This document shows positions 33,068 through 45,565 of a DNA stretch of 64,000 bases, in pieces. The stretch comes from Heracleum sosnowskyi (lineage: Eukaryota; Streptophyta; Magnoliopsida; Apiales; Apiaceae), in NCBI GenBank assembly GCA_030848705.1, contig CM061244.1, positions 107,901,111 through 107,965,110 of the forward strand. Reading direction: 5' to 3'. Position 1 is the first letter of the stretch, and each line of letters begins with the position of its first letter. The notes under the pieces are model-generated. The model did not search any database. It saw only the letters and a program-made list of their open reading frames with translations, and had not been told where the DNA came from. The position numbers and the translations under genes were made by a program.

Positions 33068-34218
33068 CTACTCAGCAACGAAATCTGAGGCGCTTTCTTC
33101 TTCCTCGGAGCCGCTACTGAAAGTATCATTCTCTTCCTCCGTAGGAGCAACCTGGCTCGTACGAGCGGGAGGAGAATGATGGACGGGATCCAGGATACAG
33201 TTATCTCCAACATCATCCATCTCATCATCACTCTCAGAACTCTGACTATTGTCACCGGCATCAGCAGCAACAAAGGCAGGAGGATGAGGACTAAGAAAGT
33301 TTTTAGGGAAGAAACATGCCCGGATGTGCCTTCACCACAGATCAAGGGCTTTGTTCCACCACTGAGTGAACTGAAATGGAAAAAGGGTCTCGTCATGCCT
33401 CTCCATCAACTCCTTGAACTCCTGACCATCCATGTAGTCATCAATAATCTCCTCATTCTTGGCCCTAAGAGCGACTAACTCAGCATGAGCAGCAACCAGT
33501 TGCTCCTCTTTCTCAACCATCATCTGTTTCTGACTGCTATAGTCAGTCTTCACTTTTTCCAAACTAGCCTCGAAGGTCTTAGAAGATTTCTGCCAAGACT
33601 TGGCCTAGTGAACGACCCCCTGGAAGTTGGCATTGGCCTACATGAAGCAAAAAAAAACATGTTAAGGTCGAGAAATAACAATACAAAGGCATATAAGAAG
33701 AAAGGATAGTAGGATACCACAGCAAGGGCTTGACATCTGAAAGCCTCCATGGATTCCAAGTTACTCTCGGTAACAATGTCAATATAATCATGAGGAGTAA
33801 TGGAGTGTAGAAACCAATCCATCGAATGTTGAGTAGAGTCAACAACAGAATCTTGCTTCCTGAACCCCCAAGCTGGCCGGAAAGCATGAGACCTTGAACC
33901 TCCAGGCTCATCAGTAATAGAAATGTGAGGTCTTAAAAAGGAGGGAACATCAGACTTCCCCCTCGGGTCTTGGCCCTGCCTAGCCTTCTTCATTTGATAG
34001 GTCTCCCCATGCGAAGGCGTTCTAGCCTCACGGATCACAGCAACAGCTGAAAAAAGGCAAAGACAACACATAAAAACACAGAAATAAGAATTACTAAATA
34101 AATGAAAGCAAAGCAAAGGAAAGGAAGATACCCTTATCAGAAACTCCTGAAAGGCCTACAACCTTAAGAGAAAACTCATCAAGCAAGGTTCAGCTTAAAG
34201 TTTGGTCATTATCCTTGA
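33068..34218 (-). pseudogene. Antisense spliced ORF of the Tat element (arm 1)
   Basis: Minus-strand exons end and start with GT/AG: 34046-33718 and 33637-33068 (TAG stop 33068-33070), preceded by an exon ending near 34132 that is cut by the Helitron at 34219. Exon 34046-33718 encodes AVIREARTPSHGETYQMKKA and GFRKQDSVVDSTQHSMDW; the last exon encodes a coiled coil (KQMMVEKEEQLVAAHAELVA) and an acidic tail (SSESDDEMDDVGDN). An in-frame TAG at the start of the last exon and a TGA in the first mark decay. The function is unknown. Similar antisense ORFs lie behind integrase in Tat elements. Confidence 0.65.
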
Positions 34219-37200
34219 CAAGTATGTTTGCCCGCTACGCATCGGCCTAACTTTTTTATTTTTTTTAAATATAATTATTAAATGAATAATGAAATCTGTT
34301 TGCGTAGCACTTTTTCTCATGGAAGCTGATATCGCAGTTTGCAATTGTTGTTTTCTGTTTTGTATGACTATGTTATTTTGTGTAGTTATTAAGTCTTGAA
34401 GTGATTAGTTGGATGTTGACGGTTATTAAATTGAAAGAGATCACACACACAAATCTTACATGTATCTATATAAGTTACAATAGAGATAAATGACAAATTT
34501 GATGTGTCCAAAAAAAAAAAAAAACTGGTCAGTAAGATTTCAAACCCAATTTTGACTTGTAAATTCTAATATTGTATCAATCTTGCCCATTCCATTTTTT
34601 TTAAATACAACACAAAACTTAAAACTAAAAGAATGTATTACAAAGAAATAGGTACTTTGCAAAACTAAAACAAATGAATCATAACTAAGCAATCTTACTT
34701 ACATTCAATTAGTTCATTCTTCGGAGTGGGGTCAACGATCACCTTCTCACTTGTTTTGCCATTTTATTCTCACTTTGTAGACATCTCATTCTCACTTGCT
34801 TTGCCATTTTTTCTTGCTTTGTAGACATTTTTTACTTTACATGAATCTCTTGTACATAGACTTTGTTATATGATTTGGCAAAATACACATGTATATCACA
34901 CTTGAGCGGCAGTAGGTCAACATGAGCAAGAAATCAACAATGTATTGGAGTCCTGCAAAAAAAAACCTGGAGTAAGTAAAGATTAACTGTAGTAATATAT
35001 TGCTATGAGGTGCAGTGTGGACATTTTAAAATTATATAGGTATTTCACCATCTCTAAAATCGTACGCATGGTAAAGTAGATAAGAGAACATGGGTTTTAT
35101 TAAAGAAGAATCAAAATATATATGCAGCAATGTCATTGATTACAGTATGTAAAGATAGAATAAGAAACTTGCATAATAGTGTATAATATTGTCACCTTAG
35201 AATGAACTTAGTGACGCCAACATATATAGTAGTAAAAGCGCCAACTTACAGTGTAAACGACGCATTATAGAAACATATGCAATCTTTCATATAAACATAT
35301 TTAAAAATAATAAAAGAATAAGGTGAAACCTCTGAAACAAACTTGCCTTGATCAATTTTCCTGCACTTTCTTGCCTTTTTGCAATTTAAATAACAGTTGC
35401 ATCACCAGTTGATATTCCCACCTGTAAAAGATAAAGATCAGATGCAAATAACAGTTGTTCTAGATGACCTATAAGTTCAGAAAGATCTAACAAATTCGAG
35501 TGATCCAAATGCCGCATACCTTGATTAGAGATAACATGGAGTACTCATCCTCAAAGTTATCATATCTACTGAACGTGGTAGACTATAGTCTACATGTAAA
35601 AATTAGTAGATGAGTAAAGGTTACCTCATCATGAGTCATTTACTTTTTTCTTTGTTTCTTTCTGTCCAAATCCTGGTGCCTTTCATAAATCCATAACAGG
35701 GGAGTTTATTTTATGGTCCACAATTTAGTGCCTTTTTATTCTTTTTCGCTTTAGTGAATCTGTTTGATTGTAAATAATTTAAAAATAATAATATTGTGAG
35801 TCTGGTCAACTATCATACGCAAGTAAAAAGGTAACATAAGAAAAGAATCACATGCAAAATACATTATAGTATAAATATCTCTGCAATGTATTTTAAAAAA
35901 TATTGTCCAAGCATTGAACACATTGGGAGTATATAATTGCGCTTTTAGGAAGTCAGCAATACCTGGCCGGATGCAACTTGATAGTAACCCAAAATTATAT
36001 TAGATGAGGCTTCGCAACAAAGCTAATATTGTTTATGTAATTTTTTTTTTATAGAATCGTAAGCAGGGGAAACTTGTAAGACAACGTAATCTAGATACAT
36101 GTTTCAGAGAACAGAAACTCCTCATGCAAACAAATCCATACATCCAAAATCTATTACTAATAGTTCACCAAGAACATGTGTAATTAGAACACTTAAATTA
36201 TGAGAGTTTAAGCAACTTATCTGAAATACATCATTAAATCACATATATTTCAATTTTGGCTAAGGTAAACTTCATTTTAAGGAGAATTTAGAGAAACTGT
36301 TCTAACACCTACGCACATTTTACTTGCATGAAGAATGTATATAAAATCTTAACATGGGGAACCAATACGTAATTCACAAACACACATACACAAACACATA
36401 AATACAATTTGTAATAATCAAGATTGGCCCACCTAAAAGAATATACCCCATTACCTCAATTTGCCCTGTAATTTCTCATACTAAAAGGTCCAACATTGAA
36501 CTGTAAGGCTACACTACCATCTGCAAGACCAAAAACAAAAATAACTGCAGCAAAATCAGATATAAATATCATAAGTGAAATATATATATATGTGTGTGTG
36601 TGCGTGTGTGTGTGTGCGTGTGTTTTGTTAGTTTAAGGTGCTTTGTAGTAGAACTTGATCCGCTTTATAAATTTATATAGATAATTTTGTTTGTCTGTAA
36701 TAAAGTTTCACATGCATGGGAGCCATGATTAGAGATACTCTGAAACATGGAAGTTTTGTTTGTGTCCACTGGCTTATTACTCCTTCTGGTGGCTTTCAGG
36801 AAATTCACCGCCCCGAAAGATAAGAAATCATTAGTATTAAAGAACAATAATATTTATTTTCGAAAAATCACCGCCCTTTTATTTGTACTATTTATTTCAG
36901 AAAATCAATTTTTTGACAGCTAGACTCCAACAGTAAGAACAGGCTCCTGCCCTGGTCTGTAGAATCATTCCCCAACGTCATGTGGGTCAATATGAATTAT
37001 ACTTCAAAGTTACTTCACTATTTTTCTTGATAAAAGAACCTAGCAGTTAAGTTCTCGTATTTGATTTATACAACCACCAAATTAGGGACTTCTGCATAGG
37101 CATGATATAAAAATCATGAAAAAAGTGTATAAGTTTCACATTCTACTTATTCGATGAACATAGGTTTCTGGAGTGGTTTGTTTTCCGAGTAGACTTTAAC

Positions 37201-38527
37201 AAACGCTTCTAAAATAATCACATATCAATTCATAAACACACAACAAAGAACACCAATGCAGAGTTATGATAAACATCAAAGTCAAATGGTAAGTATCAAA
37301 GAACCCATAAAATAACTTATGTATATATAATCAACAAAAATGAACACTATTTTCCAAAATTCAGAATTTAAAAAAAAAGCAATTTAAAGTTCTTTCAGAA
37401 CTTCCATCAAACACTGGAATTGAAAAAACAAAATATATCACGATGCAATGAACAACACTCGTAAACACATACACTCAGAAGTTTTCATCTATATAATAAA
37501 TTCATTAGTCCATGAGAAAAGTTAAGAGAAAAATTGGTGCTAAAGAAAATGAGTTTAAAGTTTTACCAACCAAACTTGTTGAACACCAAATCTCAACCAT
37601 AAGAAAAACACATCTGTAAGAAGCAAATAAGTAAGAATCGTAATATATATCTGCAAATCGAAACGAAATACGTTAATACTAACAAAATTAACATTAAAAA
37701 ACATACGTAACAAAAAAAATGCATATAAAATAAAAAAAATCTAATCAATATCACTCATTCTCGTGTCACAAAAATTGGGAGTTCATTCTTATGAAATTCG
37801 TTTAGTCATTGTATCAAACACCTTATGAGCAAAATTGAGAGAAAAACGAAATAGGTACTCTCAACTTTTTCAATAACCGCAATTTCTAAAGTATCACTGA
37901 TTCATATCAATTTTGATCTGAAACAAAAAAAATAACAGTATATTGATAACAAACATGTGTATATAAACAAAATTCATCACATAAAGTACACGTAACATAA
38001 AAAAGGAATACAAACACAGAATTAGAGAATTTCGAAAACCTTAAATTTAGACATCGAAACAATCAAATTTATCCAATTGATGTCCATTCTACAAATTCAA
38101 ACCTGCAAAGAAAAGAAGAACGAATTAGAGAATTTAATCAAAGCATCGTAATAGTATAGATACTGAAATTAAATACATAAAAGAGAAAAAAATTGAAATC
38201 TAAAGCAAGTTCAATATATGGGAGATAAGGAGAGGAAAAGAGAGAAAATAAGTAATTCATAAGCATAGATGTATATAAAAGTGAATGGAGTATAATAATT
38301 TAAATTTAAATTTGAGTTTGAATTTGAATTGTATCATTTGTCTCGGGTGTGGCAATAGCTTCTTAAAGAAGCTCTACTCCAGGTGTAGAAAAGGAACGGC
38401 AGTGATGAATTGACAGTATAAGTCCAATATAGTCAAATGGCATTTGCATGTAAATACGGAAAAAATAGAAGGGTAACTTAGTAATTTAAAGACAAAAATG
38501 GCAACAGCCTTTATAATCTAGAATAGA
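34219..38527 (-). mobile_element. Non-autonomous Helitron inserted in gypsy arm 1, 4309 bp
   Basis: In element orientation (minus) it starts TCTATTCTAGATTATAAAGG next to host A and ends with a GC-rich hairpin region (GGCCGATGCGTAGCGGGC), then CTTG, followed by host T. The right arm keeps the empty site: CAATGAGCTTA|TCAAGG at 38817/38818. Comparison shows insertion exactly between A and T with no target duplication, the Helitron signature. The 3' end is CTTG instead of the usual CTRR. No Rep/helicase or other coding sequence was recognised. It contains a (TA)n(TG)n microsatellite (36578-36625). Confidence 0.85.
36578..36625. repeat. (TA)n(TG)n microsatellite
   Basis: TATATATATA followed by about 17 TG or CG dinucleotides, within the Helitron. 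Confidence 0.95.
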
Positions 38528-38656
38528 TAAACTCATTGTAGATAATCTCTTCCTCCGGGCTAAGAACGATGTCCTTAGGGCACCCGTCTAAAACTTTACC
38601 AAAGGAACGTCTAAAGAGGGTTCCCCAATCGCCCCTTCCCAAATCAAATACATGAA
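38528..38656 (+). repeat. Distal piece of gypsy arm 1 beyond the Helitron
   Basis: These 129 bases are the inverse of 38689-38817 in arm 2 and lead to the centre CATGAATTCATG (38651-38662). Confidence 0.9.
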
Positions 38657-38662
38657 TTCATG

Positions 38663-39965
38663 TATTTGATTTGGGAAGGGGTGATTGGTTCATGTATTTG
38701 ATTTGGGAAGGGGTGATTGGGGAACCCTCTTTAGACGTTCCTTTGGTAAAGTTTTAGATGGGTGCCCTAAGGACATCATTCTTAGCCCGAAGGAAGAGAC
38801 TATCTACAATGAGCTTATCAAGGACAATGGCCAAACTTTAAGCTGAACCTTGCTTGATGAGTTTTCTCTTAAGGCTATAGGCCTTTCAAGAGTTTCTGAT
38901 AAAGGTATCTTCCTTTCCTTTGCTTTGCTTTCGTTTATTTAGTAATTCTTATTTCTGTGTTTTTATGTTATCTTTGCCTTTTTTCAACTACTGCTGTGAT
39001 CCGTGAGGCTAGAATGCCTTCACAGGAGGAGACCTATCTAATGAAGAAGGCTAGACAGGGCCAAGACCCGAGAGGGAAGTCTGATGTTCCCTCCTTTTTA
39101 AGACCTCACATTGCTACTACTGATGAGCCTAGAGGTTCAAGGTCTCATGCTTTCTGGCCAACTTGGGGGTTCAGGAAGCAGGACTCTGTTGTTGACTCTA
39201 CTCAACATTCGATGGATTGGTCTCTTCACTTCATTAATCCCCATGATTATATTGACATTGTTACTAGAAGTAACTTGGAATCTATGGAGACTTTCGGATG
39301 TCAAGCCCTTGTTGTGGTATCCTACTATCCTTTCTTCTTATATGCCTTTGTATTGTTGTTTCCCGTCCTTAACATGTTTTATTTTTGTTTCATGTAGGCC
39401 AATGCCAACTTCCAAGGGTCTTTCACCAGGCCAAGTCTTGGCAGAAATCTTCTAAGACTTTCGAGGCTAGTTTGGAAAAGGTGAAGACTGACAATAGTAG
39501 TCAGAAAAAGATGACGGTTGAGAAAGAGGAGCAATTGGCTGCTGCTCATGCTGAGTTGGTCGCTCTTAGGGCCAAGAAGGAGGAGATTATTGATGACTAC
39601 ATGGATGGTCAAGAGTTCAAGGAGTTGATGGAGAGGCATGACGAGACCCTTTTTACATTTCAGTTCACTTAGGGGTGGAACGAAGCCCCTGATTCTGTGG
39701 TGAAGGCACATCCTGGCATGTTCTTGCCTAAGAAATTTATGAGTCCTCATCATCCTTCCTTTGTTGTTGCTGATGTTGGTGACACTAGTCAGAGTTCTGA
39801 GAGTGATGATGAGATGGATGACGTTAGAGATAACCGTATCCTGGATCCCGTCCATCATTCTCATCCTGCTCGTATGAGCCAGGTTGCTCCTACAGAGGAA
39901 GAGGATGATACTTCCAGTAGCGGCTCTGAGGAAGAAGAAACGCCTCAGATCCCGGCGCTGAGTAG
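38663..39965 (+). pseudogene. Antisense spliced ORF of the Tat element (arm 2)
   Basis: The exon before 38904 reads DWGTLFRRSFGKVLDGCPKD and KEETIYNELIKDNGQ, then TGA in the same place as in arm 1. The intron acceptor near 38987 has changed from AG to AA relative to arm 1. The next exon (to about 39318) encodes MKKARQGQDPRGKSDVPSFL; the last, from about 39399, has a 1-bp deletion early on and then the coiled coil (39480-39660) and acidic tail. It differs in several codons from arm 1. Function unknown. Confidence 0.6.
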
Positions 39966-40375
39966 TTTTATTTTATGTATTTTATCATGCCATGCGCGGC
40001 TTATCTATGTTTTATGTTGAACTTCAACCTTTAGTCTTACTTATGTTTTTTATTCCCTAACTCAGCCTTCGGGCTCAACTCTATGCTTGAAGTCTTTATG
40101 ACTTAAGCTATTTATGCATGTTGGTTTTCAATTAATTGTGTACTTGGCTTTTTCTTAGCTTACACTTTATCAATGCTTGGTACATGTATTAATGTTTTTA
40201 CAAGACAAGAAAATATGGAATAAAAACATCATTTGCATAAATGAATAATTTGAAAGTGGGTTCAACCCTTACATAGTACTCTACCTCCTACTAAGAGCTT
40301 GAAAGCTCAGAAATGGTTTCGTCGACCTTATTTCTACTTCCTAATAGTGGATCCAGCCAGGAAACACAAAACATA
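39966..40375 (-). other. Spacer between antisense ORF and integrase (arm 2)
   Basis: Inverse copy of the arm 1 spacer; nothing coding is seen. Confidence 0.6.
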
Positions 40376-41657
40376 TTAAATTTTCAAATTCGCAGCATGC
40401 CAAGTTCTTGGCACCTCAATCCCTTCAAGGGTTTCCAACTTGTATGAGCCCCGCCTAAACACGTTCTTGACCCGGTATGACCCTTCCCAATTTGGAGCCA
40501 ATTTTCCTTTCTGTCCAACTCCAGATGCTTCGATCTTTCGGAGAACTAAATCTCCTTGACGAAAGAATCTTTCTTTAACCCTTAGTTTGTAATAGAAAGA
40601 TGCTCGTTTCTGATGTTCAACTATTTTAGCATTTGCTTCATCTCTAACTTCATCGATTAGATCTAAGGCAAGTCTCATGCCTTCTTCATTTGCTTCTGGT
40701 TCATAGGCTTCCACTCTTGGAGAAGTATGAGTAATCTGCACTGGAACCACTGCTTCTGCTCCATATGCTAACAGAAACGGAGTTGCCCCGGTGGTGACCT
40801 TACAAGTGGTACGATATGCTCACAATATGGGGAGCAATTCATCCACCCAAGTATTCCTAGAGCGTTCAACTCTCTTCTTCAGTCCATCCAGGATAATTCG
40901 ATTTGCTACTTCAGCTTGTCCATTTGCTTGAGGATGAGCAACAAAAGTGAAACGTAGTTCAATATCATTATCTCCACAATACTTCTTGAAATCTTCATTG
41001 TTAAATTAAGTTCCATTATCTGTGACCAAGATTCGTGGAATCCCATACATGCACATTACGCTTTCCCACAAGAATTGCATTACATGTTTAGTGGTTATCT
41101 TGGCTAGGGGTTTAGCCTCAATCCACTTTGTGAAATAGTCAATTGCCACTATCAAAAAATTTCTTTGTGCACTTGCCACTGGAAATGGACCAAGTATATT
41201 CATTCTCCACATGGCAAATGGAACAGGTGAATTTATAGATGTTAACATCTCAGATGGTTGTCTAACCACTGGTGCATGCTTTTGGCATCGTTCACACCTC
41301 TTCACATAGTCTTTTGCGTTCGCAAGCATATCTGGCTAATAGAATCATAGACGAGTGATTTTATGAGCAAGGGTCCTGCCCCCCAAGTCCTGCCCACAAA
41401 TTCCCCCATGTACTTCCTTTAGGGCTAACTCTGCCTCCTGGGGTCTCAAACATTTCAAGTAGGGGACAACGAAACACTTTTTTATACAAGATTCCCTCAA
41501 TTAAGGTGTACATTAGTGCTCTCACATATAATTTTTGTGACTTTGGAATATTGGTAGTTATCCAACCAGTTTCTAGATGAGCCTTGACGGGATCCATACA
41601 ACAGCCACCAATGTCAATAGATGCTATCAATTTTCTATTGATGCTCGGGGTCTTCAA
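40376..41657 (-). pseudogene. Gypsy integrase (arm 2)
   Basis: Pieces at 41657-41361 (linker and start of the zinc domain), 41329-41006 (zinc-domain Cys pair CERCQKH and first catalytic Asp in WRMNILGPF, now Asn) and 40750-40376 (C-terminal module). The loss of the first catalytic Asp (D to N) and several stops make it inactive. The TGA before AYRTT is shared with arm 1. Confidence 0.75.
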
Positions 41658-41660
41658 GAC

Positions 41661-42676
41661 TTAGAAGAATACACTTCCTGCATAGTTCTCTATTTCAGAA
41701 GAAGCAAACTTGGACAAGGCATCAGCCTTCATGTTTTCTTCTCTAGGAATGTGTTCCATATAACACTCATCAAATTGAGTCATGATGGCTTTGACAAGTT
41801 TCAGATACTTAGCCATGACTTCATCTCTAACCTCAAATTCTCCATTCACTTGGGAAACTACTAGCCTTGAATCTCCACATACTTTGAGAGTCATAACTCT
41901 CAAGGCTCCAGCCAGCCCCAAGCCAACTATCAGGGCTTCATACTCAGCTTTATTGTTTGTTGTTGGGAAGTTCAGCTTGAGTGCATATTCTATGAGAAAT
42001 CCATCGAGACTTTACAGCACCAAACCTGCTCAACTTGATTTTGTTTTTGATGCCCCATCAAAATAGAGCACCAAACAGTCCTTGGACACCATGTCTTCAT
42101 CCTGCTTCTCAGTTTCTTGTGAGTTATTAATTGGGGATCAATCCCTGGCATATCGACTACTGTCCAAGCAAAAACATCATTGTTTTCTTGAAGAAAAGAT
42201 ATGATCTTGCCCTTCAAGAGTTCAGGTAACAATGCTCCAACGTAAGTAACCTTTTCTAGTTCACCAGGAACTAAAGGAATTGAAATTAAATCCTCAGCCA
42301 GCTTCCCTCTTCTTTCTTCAGTATCTCGGGTGTCCATGTCTTCGATTGGTAGAACTTTCACTCCAACTCTGTAAGGTTTTAATGCAACTACATAACAACT
42401 TCTAGCCATTTTTTGATCACACCGTTCCTCACCAACTCCATTCCTGGTTGGGAATTTTATTTTCAGATGATAAGTTGAGGCAACAACCTTAAATGCATGA
42501 AGACCCGTCCTTCCAAGGATTGCATTATAAGTCGAGGTTGCCTTTACTACTAGAAAATTTAACATTTGAGTAACTATCTTCGAGCCTTGTCCCATAGTCA
42601 TAGGGAGGTGAATTGTGCCTTCCACCTTTGATTCTACTCCATTGAACCCATATATGGGCATATTAGAGGGTGTCAA
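41661..42676 (-). pseudogene. Protease tail, RT stub and archaeal RNase H (arm 2)
   Basis: The frame 42676-41990 begins after a TAG (CAG in arm 1), covers the protease C-part and keeps about 80 residues missing from arm 1, including FLQENNDVFAW and MPGIDPQLITHK, the segment just before RT in gypsy elements. RT itself is absent: the frame goes straight into RNase H, shifted. The RNase H frame continues at 41921-41661 (GDSRLVVSQVNGEF, MKADALSKF). Confidence 0.78.
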
Positions 42677-44417
42677 CTAAGAATCAGTGTATCCCATTTT
42701 GATAAAAGCATCGTGGACCAATATGTCCACAGAAGCTCCGTTGTCAACCAGAACTCTCTTAGTTTCATAATTGCCTATCACAGTTACGATGACCAGGGGG
42801 TCATCATGGGGAAACTTCACCCCTTCTAGGTCAGAGTCATCAAAACTTATAACTATTTCTGTCTTGGTACACTTTGGTGCTTCTCCAACTATTGTCATCA
42901 CTTCTCTTGCGTAAGCCTTTCTTGAGTTTCTTGAAGAACCGGTTGTAGTTGGTCCTCCGAATATCATGTTAATGACTGGCCCTCGGGGTCTAGGATTACG
43001 ATCTTGATCATTATCTTTTCTGTCATAATCTTTCCTTTCATAGTTTCCTCGTTGATTTCCTCGATTCCCATCCTTAGTGAACTTATCGAGTTTTCCTCTT
43101 CGGATTAAGAACTCGATCTCATCTTTCAATTGTCTGCAATCATCTATATCATGACCAATTTCTTTGTGGAATCGACAGAATTGATTCTGATTCCTTTTTG
43201 ACAAGTCAGTCATCAGTGGCTTCGGCCATCGGAGATCTTCATCCTTCGTAATTTCCATTAGAATTTGACTTCTAGGGGTGTTCAATCTCGCATATTCCGT
43301 GAACCTTGGTCCAAAATTGTTCTTTTTAGGTGGAGAGTCAGAATCCTTGGCTGTCCTGGAATACTTTTCCCTAACATCATATTCTTGAGTCTCCTTTTTT
43401 TTTCTTTGCATTCCCGCTTCCCCCAGCAGCAGGTTCATATTTCCTCATGCTTTTTTCAGCCTTGATATACTTCTCAGCCCGATCTTGTAACTTCAACATT
43501 CTTTCAGGTGGATGATTTTCCAAAGATCTTTTAAAATGATCATCAGTGGTTCCTTGCTGTAGGGCAATCATTGCTACTTTGTTCTCCAGATCCGGGACCT
43601 TCAAAGCCTCCCTAGTAAATCGATTTATTTAGTCCCTCAAGGCTTCATTCTTTCCTTGCTGGATTCCCATAAGATATGCAGAACTCTTCTCATGCACCCT
43701 TCCACTAACAAACTGATTGATAAACGCCTTGCTCAGTTTCTTAAAAGATCCAATTGAATTGGGAGGGAGACGACTGTACCAGCGTTGAGCCATGCCCGCA
43801 AGGGTTTATGGAAATGTTCTGCATTTGACTGCATTATTGGTAGACTACAACAACAGTGCATTAGAGAAAGTTCTCACATGATTCGCGGGATCTCCTGTTC
43901 CATCATCAGCTTTGATGGTTGGCATCTTAAATTTTCTAGATATATTAACTTTCATGATATCCTAAGTAAAAGGTGGTGTAGCATCATCAAGATCTCCTAA
44001 GGGTAAGAACACAGTAGGATCACCCTTTGGGGCTTCAGCCCTCTTGGTTCTTCTTGGTGCAGGATCTAAAATGATCACCGGGACTCTTCAGGTTGATTGG
44101 TTTTGTGCTTTTGCAGCCTCCTCTTCCGCCAACACCTTCTTGAGTCTTGCAGCCTATGTCTCATAAGCTGAAATCTTTTCCTTAGTGATTTGGGGTTGTT
44201 CCTGATTTGTTTGGGAAGAACGCTTCCTTCTTGATGGTACATCTCTCTCATCTTCAGCTGAATAATTCTCATCCTCGGTATAGGGGATGGAGAAGTCTTG
44301 AATCAATGGAGTTTATTGAGTTCGAGTTTGAACTTGTGGGTTTATTGGCCCTAGGCCTTGAATATATGGAGGCACGTATGCTTCATGGTATGTTGGATTG
44401 ACACCACTACTCCCAAC
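42677..44417 (-). pseudogene. Gypsy gag and protease start (arm 2)
   Basis: Main frames are 43438-42677 (253 residues: RFHKEIGHDIDDCRQLKDEI with the first Cys kept, and protease site VDNGASVDIL) and 43604-43377 (gag core). An indel in an A-rich run near 43400 separates them. Upstream gag is scattered over short frames to 44417. The N-terminal part of gag is missing because Copia-1 begins there. Confidence 0.8.
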
Positions 44418-45551
44418 TGAAAGACGTGTGTCCTAAATCCAATCATGGATGATAATTAGGAGATACTTTGTTCAATCTGATTCAAGTTTGTTTAATTTAA
44501 TAAAATGGTAATATATTTTATAACGGGCTTTTTCTATTTAAAGTGTTTAAATTAGATGATCTATAGTTTAGAGTAAAGTTTTAATGGATTATGATGAGAT
44601 CATGATAATGAGACCTTAAAGATGATAACTCTAAACTTAAATAGTTCCTGGTCGTAGGATAATTAATTGGTACTTAATTAATCCGCAAAGATCGGTACAT
44701 ACTATGCTTGCTTCATAATGAAGGATGTTTGTTCTCATAGGCATTTCTGTGGTGACACTGTAGCTAGTATGTGGGTGCTTATTATAGAATAAGTTCACTG
44801 AACATGACTCGAATAGTTGAACTAATGGAGTTCACTCACGTGTCAGTAGTTGTTCATATAGTGATGGTTGTACAAGTGTCCTTAAACTTGAGGTCATCAT
44901 AGTCATCTTATGTACACTGAACTATACTTTGGTTTAGTTTTTAGTCTCTAGAGACAATAATAAGACCTATTCTGGGCATAGAAATTTGTACATGAAGATA
45001 GTGAATGATCAATAAATGATATGCCCCTTTCAGTGAAGGAAAAGAATGTTCTATGCTATTCTACTTATGCTAGTTCAGGAATCTCTGGCCAGAGTGAATG
45101 AAATTAGAAAGAAGTTTCCAATTTGCATTAATCGAACTATGCATAATGAATACGAAAACATATAATTAATTTAGATAGACTTGACACGAGATCCATGCCT
45201 TGTATTTTAAACCCTCTTGTCTCAAACCCTAATATTTGCCTATAAATATACTATTATAAACCCTCTTGTCTCCAACCCTAATTTTTATAAGAAAAAGAAG
45301 AAGAGAGACAACCCTAATTCTCTCTCAAGTCTTCTTCCTCACTCCATTGATTCAAGCTCTTGGTGGATACTGGTGGAGTGCTTCACATATTGAGGAGCAG
45401 CTGCTAAGAGTCTTTATTCATCATCCTTGGATCACTTTTAAAGGTTAGTAATCGATTCTTTAATTTTATTCATGAATCGTATGCGATTTTACGGGTTTTA
45501 TGCTTAATGAAATTGTTATCCATGCTTCCGCGTATGCAATAAAACTCAACA
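44418..45551 (+). repeat. 5' LTR of Copia-1
   Basis: TGAAAGACGTGTGTCC...CTCAACA, 1134 bp. It shares long stretches with the 3' LTR but lacks about 130 bp present there after CCTTGTATTT. A short AAACCCTCTTGTCTC phrase is duplicated (45209 and 45258). TATAAATATA lies at about 45241. Confidence 0.85.
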
Positions 45552-45552
45552 A

Positions 45553-45565
45553 TGGTATCAGAGCC
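45553..45565 (+). promoter_or_regulatory. Primer-binding site of Copia-1
   Basis: ATGGTATCAGAGCC follows the LTR end CAACA; it is the Met-tRNA type. Confidence 0.88.

Larger units (their letters stand above)
27953..38656 (+). mobile_element. Gypsy arm 1 (Tat-type), interrupted by a Helitron
   Basis: Contents: 5' LTR, primer-binding site, gag, protease, archaeal-type RNase H, integrase and an antisense ORF. The RT and its own RNase H are missing, and no 3' LTR is present; the arm ends at the palindrome centre 38656/38657. The Helitron occupies 34219-38527, so arm sequence resumes at 38528. The combination of an extra archaeal-type RNase H and an antisense ORF behind integrase is known from Tat-lineage elements such as Retand. 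Sequence from 28858 inward is repeated in inverse orientation at 38657-44417. Confidence 0.85.
38657..44417 (-). mobile_element. Gypsy arm 2 (Tat-type), inverse copy
   Basis: Inverse copy of arm 1 from the palindrome centre to 44417, where the Copia-1 LTR begins. It corresponds to arm 1 back to 28858. Length bookkeeping agrees: arm 1 without the Helitron is 5490 bp; adding its 245-bp deletion and the 32-bp duplication of arm 2 gives 5767, against 5761 observed. The first 32 bp of the arm are duplicated (38657-38688 and 38689-38720). It shares with arm 1 the TGA in integrase and the TGA in the antisense ORF. Confidence 0.88.

Noticed and set aside
34219..38527. A host gene inside the Helitron
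   Set aside because: Open frames are short, AT-rich and lack splice-compatible neighbours or family motifs.
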